A stretch of 6,643 bases of DNA from NCBI GenBank assembly GCA_017396055.1, contig JAFQND010000265.1, forward strand, positions 1 to 6,643, given 5' to 3'. This DNA comes from Oscillospiraceae bacterium (GTDB lineage: Bacteria; Bacillota; Clostridia; Oscillospirales; Ruminococcaceae). The notes beneath the pieces were generated by a model. The model had not been told where the DNA came from. It saw only the letters and a list, made by a program, of their open reading frames with translations, and ran no database searches. Positions 1-5,963 of this stretch are shown here, piece by piece; the first letter of the stretch is position 1, and every line of letters begins with the position of its first letter. The translations under genes and the position numbers were made by a program.

Positions 1-785
1 CATATGCAAATATGCTTGGATTCGGCCTTGTATTCTTCGGAAGCACAGACCTTTTCCAGCCAGCGGGTCTGTTCCTCGCGATAGGCGTGGAAGCAGGTGG
101 TATGGCCGTAAGCAGCATGTTCGTCGGGTTTGTCCTCGCCGCAGTCCACCAGCAGTGCCCAGACCGGTCCGAGACGGATGGTGAAGTAAGAAAGGCCTTT
201 GTCGGTGGGAGTATAATCAGCCAGGTTTTCGGCACAGATACCGCGGGTATCGTGGTTGCCTCTGCTGAAGATACAGGGGATCTGACCGCAGGTCAGCTCG
301 CCGCCCAGCTCATAGATCAGGTTGAAGTTTTCGATGATGCCGCTGTGATCGGGGATGTCGCCGTTGAGGATCAGAAGATCCATCTCATCGCCCAGATAGG
401 CTGCTGCGCCGGCGGGGGCATCGAACTTGCCGTGGGTATCGGACAGATGGAACATTTTGATCTCTTTGCCGCCGGTGAGGGGACGGAAGGTATACTCCTG
501 CTCCACAGGATCCTCGGTGGTGGAGAAATAAGGAAGGCGCTCGATGATCTTACGGTAATGGACGGTATAGGCACCGGCCTTGTCCAGTTCATCCATGGGA
601 ACGGTCACCTTATGCAGCCAGGTCGCGGAGCGCAAGATACCGTTGGAGTGGTCGTAATAAGCTTTATCGCCGACAGTCACCCAGAACAAGACGTCATTTT
701 TGACGGGAACCATGATCTGATATTCGCCGCCTACGGCAAAAACGGTGGGATGTGTCTTGAATTCAGGCAGAAGAGCAGGTTTCAT
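1..785 (-). CDS. Calcineurin-like metallophosphoesterase with N-terminal domain (partial, C-terminus beyond window)
   Basis: Read on the minus strand, this open frame gives 261 residues before leaving the window. The metallophosphoesterase motifs appear in order: SDTHG (D116, H118), NGDIPDH (D143, H147) and RGNHD (N177, H178). The frame leaves the window at KHICI followed by a Cys or Trp codon, just where the next metal-binding histidine motif of the family is expected. Residues 1 to about 105 form a separate beta-rich region resembling the Fn3-like N-terminal domain of purple-acid-phosphatase-type enzymes. The family hydrolyses phosphomono- or diesters with a two-metal centre; the substrate here is unknown. 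The start is well supported: a GGGAGG ribosome site lies 8 bases upstream and an in-frame stop (minus-strand TAA at 810-812) precludes a longer protein. No signal peptide is seen. It is divergent from the fucosidase operon and shares its control region. Family call is firm; specificity is not. Confidence 0.9.
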   Translation of the reverse strand, partial: MKPALLPEFKTHPTVFAVGGEYQIMVPVKNDVLFWVTVGDKAYYDHSNGILRSATWLHKVTVPMDELDKAGAYTVHYRKIIERLPYFSTTEDPVEQEYTFRPLTGGKEIKMFHLSDTHGKFDAPAGAAAYLGDEMDLLILNGDIPDHSGIIENFNLIYELGGELTCGQIPCIFSRGNHDTRGICAENLADYTPTDKGLSYFTIRLGPVWALLVDCGEDKPDEHAAYGHTTCFHAYREEQTRWLEKVCASEEYKAESKHICI

Positions 786-817
786 ATTATGATCCTCCCG
801 GAAAATTTCTTATCCAC

Positions 818-846
818 ATTATATAGCGAACAGACGAAAAATGCAA
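818..846 (-). promoter_or_regulatory. Sigma-A-type promoter for the metallophosphoesterase gene
   Basis: Reading leftwards, a TTGCAT -35 box (plus-strand 841-846) and a perfect TATAAT -10 box (818-823) are separated by 17 bp. The inferred transcript would start near 811, giving a leader of about 25 bases that carries the GGGAGG ribosome site. Confidence 0.75.
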
Positions 847-867
847 TGGATTTTATGGAAGTTTCCG

Positions 868-878
868 ACGAAATTCGT
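868..878. promoter_or_regulatory. Candidate operator palindrome between divergent promoters
   Basis: ACGAA-A-TTCGT is a perfect 11-bp palindrome with a single central base. It lies between the two divergent -35 boxes and its last base is the first base of the rightward -35 box. A bound regulator could therefore affect the operon promoter and perhaps both directions. A second small dyad, GGAA-GT-TTCC, lies at 857-866. No regulator gene is adjacent, so the binding protein is unknown, and an 11-bp palindrome could occur by chance. Confidence 0.35.
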
Positions 879-906
879 TGACGGAGGTGCAAAGGGACGG
901 TATAAT
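878..906 (+). promoter_or_regulatory. Sigma-A-type promoter for the glycosidase operon
   Basis: TTGACG (878-883) and a perfect TATAAT (901-906) are separated by exactly 17 bp. The predicted transcript starts near 913 and has a leader of roughly 45 bases ending in the AAGGAGGA ribosome site (943-950) of the fucosidase gene. This is among the strongest-looking promoters in the window. Confidence 0.85.
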
Positions 907-956
907 GGAGGTAACAAAGAAATCCCGCCCGAATAATCCGACAAGGAGGATCTCCC

Positions 957-2183
957 ATGATCAGACCTACCGAAAAACAGCTCCGCTTCCTCGACTGGGA
1001 AATGGGCATGTTCTATCATTTTGGCATCCGCAGCTTCTTCCCCGACCACGTGGACTGGGACGGAAAACCCATGCCCGCCTCTGCTTTTGACCCCAAAGAA
1101 CTGGACTGCCGCCAGTGGATCAGAACTGCAAAAGATCTGGGCTGCAGATATGCTATCCTGGTCTGCAAGCATCATGACGGCTTTGCCAACTGGCCCAGCG
1201 CCTATACCGATTATTCCGTCGCAGCCTCTCCCTGGAAGGACGGCAAGGGCGACGTTGTCCGTGAATTCACCGATGCCTGCCGGGAAGCCGGTCTCGGCGT
1301 GGGTCTTTACTACTCCCCCGCCCAGTGGCAGGGCAATGTCAGCTTTGACGACGAAAAGGCCTATGACGATTATTTCATCAACCAGATCTCCGAGCTGCTG
1401 ACCAATTATGGCAAGATCGATTACCTCTGGTTTGATGCCTGCGGTTCCGGCGACCATCAGTACGACCGTGAGCGGATCGTCGGTGTGATCCGTTCGCTCC
1501 AGCCGGATATTCTGATCTTCAACATGTGGGACCCCGACACCCGCTGGGTCGGCAACGAAGACGGCTATGCCCCTGATCCCAACTGGTCCACCGTCGAGCG
1601 GATCGACTACTCGATGATGCATGCCGAACTGAAAAATCTCGGCAACGCAAAATTCCTGCCTGCTGAATGCGATATGCGGCTGCACAAAACCTGGTTCTAC
1701 GGCGGTCCCGATGACCCCACCATGAAGAGCGTTGCTCATCTGACCGGTATTTACGAATACAGCGTCGGAAGAGGCGCCAATATGCTGATCAACGTGGCTC
1801 CCGACGGACGCGGTCTGATCCCCGAGGACTATGTAAAACGCCTTGAGGAGTTCAAAGCCGAACTGGACCGCCGCTACGGCACACCTCTCCCCTTCAGCGC
1901 AGAAGCCGTAGACAATACCGTCATCAAGGCGGAGGAAGACCATCTGGTCGACACCGTTGTCGTCGAAGAAGATACCCGCGAGGGTGAATTGATCGGCCGT
2001 TTCCGTATCGTGGCGGATATGCCCTGCCGCAAACCTATCATCGTTTATGAAGGCACTACCGTCGGCCACAAGCGCATCTGCCGCTTCCCCGCCATCCTCA
2101 CCGGAAAGATCCGGGTGGAAGTTCTCGAGAGCGAAGCCGAATGGAAGCTGAAGAAGTTCTCCGCCTTCTGTGTCGAAAAATAA
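957..2183 (+). CDS. GH29 alpha-L-fucosidase, subfamily-B-like, cytoplasmic
   Basis: The 408-residue product is predicted to remove terminal L-fucose from glycans. An N-terminal TIM barrel (about 1-310) carries YHFG (20-23), KHHDGF (71-76), WFDACG with the likely nucleophile D160, and WVGNEDGY (197-204), followed by PAECD (235-239) and SVGRGANMLINVAPDGRG (269-286). The GNE/PAE pattern fits the alpha-1,3/4-type GH29-B group; E201 is the more likely acid/base and E237 an alternative, both assigned from memory of the family. Residues 310-408 match the C-terminal beta-sandwich common in GH29, including GTTVGHKRI. There is no signal peptide, so the substrate must be imported or internal. The start is set by AAGGAGGA six bases upstream. 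This is the first gene of the operon; the next starts 12 bases after its stop. Family call is strong; linkage specificity is inferred. Confidence 0.95.
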   Translation: MIRPTEKQLRFLDWEMGMFYHFGIRSFFPDHVDWDGKPMPASAFDPKELDCRQWIRTAKDLGCRYAILVCKHHDGFANWPSAYTDYSVAASPWKDGKGDVVREFTDACREAGLGVGLYYSPAQWQGNVSFDDEKAYDDYFINQISELLTNYGKIDYLWFDACGSGDHQYDRERIVGVIRSLQPDILIFNMWDPDTRWVGNEDGYAPDPNWSTVERIDYSMMHAELKNLGNAKFLPAECDMRLHKTWFYGGPDDPTMKSVAHLTGIYEYSVGRGANMLINVAPDGRGLIPEDYVKRLEEFKAELDRRYGTPLPFSAEAVDNTVIKAEEDHLVDTVVVEEDTREGELIGRFRIVADMPCRKPIIVYEGTTVGHKRICRFPAILTGKIRVEVLESEAEWKLKKFSAFCVEK

Positions 2184-2195
2184 GGAGGAAACACC

Positions 2196-3254
2196 ATGCT
2201 GGAAAACCTCACCCTGAAAAAGAATATCCGTACCTTTTCTATCTCTCCCGAGAATCTGACCGGTGAAAAAGGCAGAGGCGGCATGGCCAAAGTGGGCGAA
2301 GGCTCCGCGTCTGAGGCTGCCCGCGATCTGGGTCAGGGCTGGAAGGTCAACCCCTATCTGGTGGTGGAGCCGGGTGAAAAACGGGTCCTCGCCGATGTAA
2401 AGGGCCAGGGCGCCATCAAACATTTCTGGATCACCGACTCTGCAGCCTGGGGCCGTCAGCTGATCCTGCGCATCTGGTTCGACGGACAGAAAAATCCAGC
2501 TGTCGAGGTGCCCCTCTCCGATTTCTTCTGCAATGCCGACTATCGCGAATACCGCCAGATCACCAGTCTTCCCATCTGCTTCAATCCCCGCAAGGGCATG
2601 AACTGCTATTTCGAGATGCCCTACCGGCAGGGATTCCGGGTCGAGGTCGAAAATCTCGGCGGCAGATGCAATATCTATTATCAGCTGGATTGTGAAGAAA
2701 AAGAGATCAGCGAAGATGCCCTTTATTTCCACGCACAGTTCAGAAGAGTCAATCCCCTGCCTTATAAAGAGGTCTATACCATCCTTGACGGCATCAAGGG
2801 CAGCGGCCACTATGTGGGCACCTATCTTTACTGGGGCGTCAACTCCAACAACTGGTGGGGCGAGGGCGAGATCAAGTTCTATCTGGACGGTGACACCGAT
2901 TTTCCCACCGTCTGCGGCACCGGCACCGAGGACTATATCTGCGGCGCCTATAATTTCGATGTAAACGGCAGATATACCGAATTCTGCACCCCCTATACCG
3001 GTCTTTCCAAAGTCGACCGCACCGACGAGACCTATGGCGCAAACCGCCGCTTCAACATGTACCGCTGGCACATCACCGACCCCGTCTATTTCAAAGAAGA
3101 CATCCGCGTGACCATTCAGGCGCTGGGCTGGAGAAACGGCGGACGCTATCTGCCCCTGAAGGACGACATCTCCTCGGTGGCTTACTGGTACTCGGACAAT
3201 CTGGAAGATGTTTACCCCGAGCTGCCCGATGCCGACGGACTTGAGATCATCTGA
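2196..3254 (+). CDS. DUF2961 / GH172 family protein, putative furanosidase
   Basis: The 352-residue product fits the DUF2961 family, now GH172, whose characterised members act on furanosyl sugars (alpha-D-fructofuranosidase/difructose-anhydride enzymes and D-arabinofuranosidases). Family marks include GQGAIKHFWIT (70-80), LRIWFDG (91-97), PLSDFF (106-111), WWGEGEIKFYLDGD (220-233), the hallmark GTGTEDY (241-247), then YRWHI and a C-terminal WYSD. Acidic residues E223/E225 and E245 sit where the two catalytic glutamates of the family are expected; I cannot align them to confirm. The length is close to a single-domain family member, with the double jelly-roll core and no added domains. No signal peptide is visible, although some relatives are exported. 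AAGGAGG lies 7 bases before the ATG, and the gene follows the fucosidase by 12 bases, so co-transcription is very likely. The true sugar is unknown. Confidence 0.88.
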   Translation: MLENLTLKKNIRTFSISPENLTGEKGRGGMAKVGEGSASEAARDLGQGWKVNPYLVVEPGEKRVLADVKGQGAIKHFWITDSAAWGRQLILRIWFDGQKNPAVEVPLSDFFCNADYREYRQITSLPICFNPRKGMNCYFEMPYRQGFRVEVENLGGRCNIYYQLDCEEKEISEDALYFHAQFRRVNPLPYKEVYTILDGIKGSGHYVGTYLYWGVNSNNWWGEGEIKFYLDGDTDFPTVCGTGTEDYICGAYNFDVNGRYTEFCTPYTGLSKVDRTDETYGANRRFNMYRWHITDPVYFKEDIRVTIQALGWRNGGRYLPLKDDISSVAYWYSDNLEDVYPELPDADGLEII

Positions 3255-3283
3255 CCGGAAAGCAGATCCTGCATACTATCCGG
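3255..3283 (+). other. Nested hairpin just after the GH172 stop codon
   Basis: Immediately after the stop codon, CCGGA (3255-3259) pairs with TCCGG (3279-3283), and inside it GCAG-ATC-CTGC (3262-3272) can form a second stem. There is no T-run afterwards, so it is not a typical intrinsic terminator. It could be an RNA-processing or 3'-end-protecting structure that sets different expression for the upstream and downstream halves of the operon, or chance. Confidence 0.35.
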
Positions 3284-3314
3284 CAAATTCCGCATACAAA
3301 CATCCGCACCTTTG

Positions 3315-3323
3315 TGCTATCAT
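3315..3323 (+). promoter_or_regulatory. Possible internal extended -10 promoter
   Basis: TGC-TATCAT is an extended -10 element (TGn plus a one-mismatch -10) placed 24 bases before the DUF4838 start codon. The position where a -35 should be (about 3295-3300, TACAAA) is poor. It might give weak separate expression of the last three genes. Only the -10 part is visible. Confidence 0.3.
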
Positions 3324-3347
3324 TAGTGAAATGACAGGGATCAAACA

Positions 3348-4292
3348 ATGAAAAAACTTCTTATTCACCCCGAAGAACTGACAAAGAAATGGGTCGACCG
3401 GATGGTCGAAAACGATATCGGCATTCTGGGCATCCATCCCGTCGGCGGCAGACAGGCTTATCTTCATCTTGCAAATATGCTGGAGGAACAGAAAAAGCCC
3501 GAGGTCCGTGCTCTGTACGATTACGCGGCGGAAAAGGGCCTGAAGATCGAATACGGCATCCATGCGGCGGGCTATCTGCTGCCCCGTGCGCTTTTTGCAG
3601 AGCATCCCGAATATTTCCGCGTGGACGAAAATGGCGAGCGAAACCCCGACCTGAACTTCTGCTTCTCCAATGAAGAGGCGATGGAGCTCTTCCTCGAAAA
3701 CACCGCAAAACTGGCAAAACAGCTCTATGGATCCTCCAAACGGTATTTTCTCTGGCTGGACGATGCGAAAGACGCCCACTGTCACTGCCCGGAATGCAGA
3801 AAGCTCTCCCCTTCTGACCAGCAGATGACCGTTCTGAACGCCATGGTCAGACGGCTGAGAAAAGATGACCCCGAGGCAAGCCTTGCCTATCTTGCCTATG
3901 TCACAGCCATCACACCGCCCGAGACCGTAAAACCCGAGGAAGGCATCTTTTTGGAATACGCCCCCTATGAGCGGAAAATGGACCGCCCTGTTTCCGAAAT
4001 GCCGGAAAGCGAGATCGAAAATCTGAAAGACCTGCTGACCTTCTTCGGAAAAGAGAACTCGGTGGTGCTGGAATACTGGTATGACAACTCCCTCTTCTCC
4101 GGCTATAAAAAGCCGCCGAAAGTCCTTGTTCCCAACAATGACAATGTCCGTGCCGACCTCGATTTCTACCGTACGCTCGGTTTTGAAGATCTCTCCTCCT
4201 TCGCCTGTTATCTGGGCGACGACTATGACGCGCTGTACGACGAGATCGACCTTACCGGCATTGCCGAAAAAAATGACCCTTTGGAGGGATAA
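3348..4292 (+). CDS. DUF4838-like protein, putative TIM-barrel glycosidase
   Basis: The 314-residue product resembles DUF4838 proteins, which occur with glycoside hydrolases in gut bacteria and look like distant relatives of GH20-type barrels; function is not established. Visible features are an alternating alpha/beta N-terminus (1-90), the HPEYF segment (86-90), LWLDDAKD (135-142) with an acidic pair D138/D139 in a catalytic-looking position, a cysteine/histidine cluster HCHCPEC (144-150) that could bind metal or form part of a loop, SDQQ (156-159), LAYLAYV (179-185) and LEYAPYERK (202-210). No signal peptide or membrane segment is seen. The start codon has only a modest AGGGA site 7 bases upstream. 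It follows the GH172 gene after 93 bases and overlaps the next gene by one base (TAATG). Family placement is from recognised motifs; a catalytic role is inferred from context. Confidence 0.72.
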   Translation: MKKLLIHPEELTKKWVDRMVENDIGILGIHPVGGRQAYLHLANMLEEQKKPEVRALYDYAAEKGLKIEYGIHAAGYLLPRALFAEHPEYFRVDENGERNPDLNFCFSNEEAMELFLENTAKLAKQLYGSSKRYFLWLDDAKDAHCHCPECRKLSPSDQQMTVLNAMVRRLRKDDPEASLAYLAYVTAITPPETVKPEEGIFLEYAPYERKMDRPVSEMPESEIENLKDLLTFFGKENSVVLEYWYDNSLFSGYKKPPKVLVPNNDNVRADLDFYRTLGFEDLSSFACYLGDDYDALYDEIDLTGIAEKNDPLEG

Positions 4293-5299
4293 TGATGCTC
4301 AACCTTGATTTCCTCATCGGAAAAGTCCGTGAAACCATCGAAAACCATAAGCTGGAAGAGGGCGTTTATGCCCGATGGCTGTGGCAGAACGAAAAGGGCA
4401 CCCGTAAGATGGGTCCCAACGAATACGGCTGTGCCGATGCTGCCAATATCCGCTATATGATCGGCGATATGCCCGACACCGAAGAAGAGCGCCGTGCCTG
4501 TATCAAGGGTCTTCAGAGCTTCCAGCTACCCGACAGCGGTCTTTTCTTTGAAGGTACCCATCACGAACTGCACTGTACCGCCCACTGCACCGCCGCACTG
4601 GAGCTCTTTGATGTAAAGCCCGCTCTGCCCATGCCAGGTCTGGACAAATTCCGCACAAAAGAAGGACTTTTCGACCTTCTGGAAAATCTTCTCTGGGTGG
4701 ATTCCCCCTGGAACAATGCCCATCAGGGCGCGGGTATCTTTGCCGCAATGATCCTGACCCGCTCTGCTGATCTGGATTGGCAGAACGCCTATTTCGACTG
4801 GCTGGACGAACACTGTGATCCCGAATACGGCATGAGCCTCAAGGGATCGATACAGACCGGCGTGCGCCCCGCCTGTGAGCATCTCAACGGATGGTTCCAC
4901 TATCTGTTCAACTATCATTTCGCCCACAGGGCCTATCCCCATGCCGAAAAGCTGATCGACACCTGTCTGGATCTCTATGCAAAAGGCGACGAAGGCCTCT
5001 CGCCCGATTTCGGAAAACAGGCCAATTTCCGCGAGATCGACTGGGTCTTTGCCCTCAACCGCGCCGCGTGGCAGACCGGCTATCGCTTCGCCGAAACAAG
5101 AGAAGCCCTCAGAGACTTCGCAAACAAATATATCCCCTATCTCGAAACCTTCGATTTCGACAAAAACGAAAGCTGGAACGACCTGCACACCCTGTTCGGC
5201 TGTGTCTGCTGTCTTGCCGAGCTGCAGCTTGCCCTTCCCGGTGAGATCATCAGCAGCTATCCCCTCCGTCAGGTGCTGGATCACCGTCCCTTTATCTGA
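4292..5299 (+). CDS. Uncharacterised alpha/alpha-toroid-like protein
   Basis: This 335-residue protein is not one I can assign to a named family. It is helical, with repeated aromatic- and histidine-rich turns reminiscent of alpha/alpha-barrels (six-hairpin glycosidases, polysaccharide lyases, prenyltransferase/terpene-cyclase-like toroids). Notable are the helix-turn-helix unit ending in GLFFEGTHHELHCTAHC (83-99, with H90, H91, H94, H98), DSPWNNAHQGAG (137-148), GVRPACEHLNGWFHYLF (190-206) and the C-terminal DKNESWNDLHTLFG (290-303). Conserved-looking His, Asp and Glu residues at the ends of helices suggest an active-site rim. No signal peptide is seen. Its start overlaps the preceding stop by one base. 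Two ATGs stand in tandem (4292 and 4295); GGAGGG at 4283-4288 is 3 bases from the first and 6 from the second, so 4295 may be the true start. Glycan hydrolysis or lyase activity is a guess from neighbours. Confidence 0.7.
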   Translation: MMLNLDFLIGKVRETIENHKLEEGVYARWLWQNEKGTRKMGPNEYGCADAANIRYMIGDMPDTEEERRACIKGLQSFQLPDSGLFFEGTHHELHCTAHCTAALELFDVKPALPMPGLDKFRTKEGLFDLLENLLWVDSPWNNAHQGAGIFAAMILTRSADLDWQNAYFDWLDEHCDPEYGMSLKGSIQTGVRPACEHLNGWFHYLFNYHFAHRAYPHAEKLIDTCLDLYAKGDEGLSPDFGKQANFREIDWVFALNRAAWQTGYRFAETREALRDFANKYIPYLETFDFDKNESWNDLHTLFGCVCCLAELQLALPGEIISSYPLRQVLDHRPFI

Positions 5300-5300
5300 T

Positions 5301-5801
5301 ATGAGAGAGTTTATCCATTGTCAGCGGGACATTCCCAGAGAAAAATGGCGCTATGGCACCCGTTCCAGTGCGGCAGCCGGCTGCGGCTGGATCGCCGTAT
5401 ACAATGCTCTGATCCTTCTGGGGATCGACCCTGACCCGGAGGAACTGATCCGGTTCTTTCTCAGGAGACTGCCGCTGATACACGGCACTTTCGGCACTTC
5501 TCCGCTGGCGCCTGCCGCGTGGTTCAAAAAGAAGGGTTTTGCGGTCTCACATACCTGCCGCCGAAAAAAAACGGATCTGCTTGCAAAGTCCTCCGATGTG
5601 ACCCTCCTCTATTACTGGTGGCGGGACGGATGGCAGTTCGGTGCCCACTTTATCACGGTGCGCTTTGACGGAGAAAACTTCATCGGGTATAATGTCTATG
5701 CCAACTCAAAAGAGCCGAGCGTACTGGGCCCTTCCCTCGAGAGTTTTCTGAAAAAGGGAAAGCGGTTCTTCCCCGTGGCCATCGGCGTGAACAGAAAATA
5801 A
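5301..5801 (+). CDS. Small papain-fold protein, peptidase C39-like
   Basis: The 166-residue product has the order of motifs seen in C39-like papain-fold proteins: SSAAAGCGWIAVYNAL (22-37) with candidate catalytic C28, FGAHFITVRF (113-122) with H116, and IGYNVYANS (128-136) with N131. The Cys-His-Asn order fits a papain-type triad. The length is that of an isolated catalytic domain, without the ABC-transporter parts of bacteriocin-exporting C39 enzymes, and there is no signal peptide, so it is probably cytoplasmic. It starts one base after the previous stop and has no recognisable ribosome site, which points to translational coupling. The frame stays open upstream to 4977, but that part lies in another frame of the preceding gene. 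It is the last gene before the terminator. Peptidase, amidase or a non-catalytic role are all possible; its job in a sugar operon is unknown. Confidence 0.72.
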   Translation: MREFIHCQRDIPREKWRYGTRSSAAAGCGWIAVYNALILLGIDPDPEELIRFFLRRLPLIHGTFGTSPLAPAAWFKKKGFAVSHTCRRKKTDLLAKSSDVTLLYYWWRDGWQFGAHFITVRFDGENFIGYNVYANSKEPSVLGPSLESFLKKGKRFFPVAIGVNRK

Positions 5802-5803
5802 GC

Positions 5804-5839
5804 AAAAGGTCCCTCGCTTTCGCGGAGGACCTTTTCTCT
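5804..5839 (+). terminator. Intrinsic terminator of the glycosidase operon
   Basis: A perfect 9-bp stem, AAAAGGTCC (5804-5812) with GGACCTTTT (5827-5835), encloses a 14-base loop and leads into a T-rich tail (TTTTCTCTTT). It begins two bases after the stop codon of the C39-like gene and separates it from the next transcription unit. Confidence 0.9.
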
Positions 5840-5866
5840 TTCGACATCTTAAATATATAATTTTTT

Positions 5867-5884
5867 ACGATAATCGTTAAATTT
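5867..5884. promoter_or_regulatory. Operator-like repeat, copy 1 (upstream of -35)
   Basis: The core ACGAT-A-ATCGT (5867-5877) is a perfect 11-bp palindrome, with further symmetrical T/A matches at the flanks. The 18-base stretch 5867-5884 recurs at 5924-5941 with one mismatch. It ends 3 bases before the -35 box of the DUF2975 promoter. Confidence 0.65.
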
Positions 5885-5887
5885 CTC

Positions 5888-5916
5888 TTGACAGGAGCGT
5901 TTTCTTCTGCTATACT
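5888..5916 (+). promoter_or_regulatory. Sigma-A-type promoter of the DUF2975-XRE unit
   Basis: A consensus TTGACA (5888-5893) and TATACT (5911-5916) lie 17 bp apart. The expected start of transcription is near 5923, right at the edge of the second operator-like repeat. The upstream region 5841-5866 is very A/T-rich and might act as an UP element. Confidence 0.88.
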
Positions 5917-5923
5917 CAAATTA

Positions 5924-5941
5924 ACGATAAACGTTAAATTT
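5924..5941. promoter_or_regulatory. Operator-like repeat, copy 2 (at the transcription start)
   Basis: TTAACG-ATAAA-CGTTAA (5921-5937) is an inverted repeat with perfect 6-bp arms, and 17 of the 18 bases at 5924-5941 match copy 1. Centre-to-centre distance between the copies is 57 bp. Its position over the presumed transcription start suits a repressor site. A further imperfect dyad, AACGTTAA with TTAATGTT (5930-5949), extends it towards the ribosome site. Confidence 0.65.
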
Positions 5942-5963
5942 TTAATGTTCAGGAGGTTTTACC

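Noticed and set aside
12..881. A 289-codon open frame on the plus strand
   Set aside because: It is the codon-aligned antisense of the metallophosphoesterase gene, which has DxH, GD and GNHD motifs, a promoter and a ribosome site on the minus strand.
878..1090. A 70-codon open frame beginning at the operon -35 box
   Set aside because: It would start inside the promoter and overlaps the fucosidase gene in another frame; no homology is seen.
819..3071. A 750-codon open frame on the minus strand across the fucosidase and GH172 genes
   Set aside because: It is codon-aligned with both sense genes. It stays open because they avoid TTA, CTA and TCA codons (antisense stops), as expected from their codon bias. 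The translation has no recognisable domain, while both sense genes have clear family motifs, ribosome sites and a promoter.
4526..5284. A 252-codon minus-strand open frame
   Set aside because: Codon-aligned antisense of the alpha/alpha-toroid-like gene; no ribosome site, promoter or recognisable domain.
4977..5300. N-terminal extension of the C39-like gene
   Set aside because: The frame is open, but this stretch is low-complexity Ser/Pro/Thr/Arg-rich sequence lying out of frame in the toroid-like gene. The papain-fold domain fits a start at 5301.
5836..5963. Possible riboswitch or small RNA between the terminator and the DUF2975 gene
   Set aside because: The region is fully explained by a promoter and two DNA operator-like repeats. 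The transcribed leader is only about 40 bases and shows no conserved riboswitch elements.
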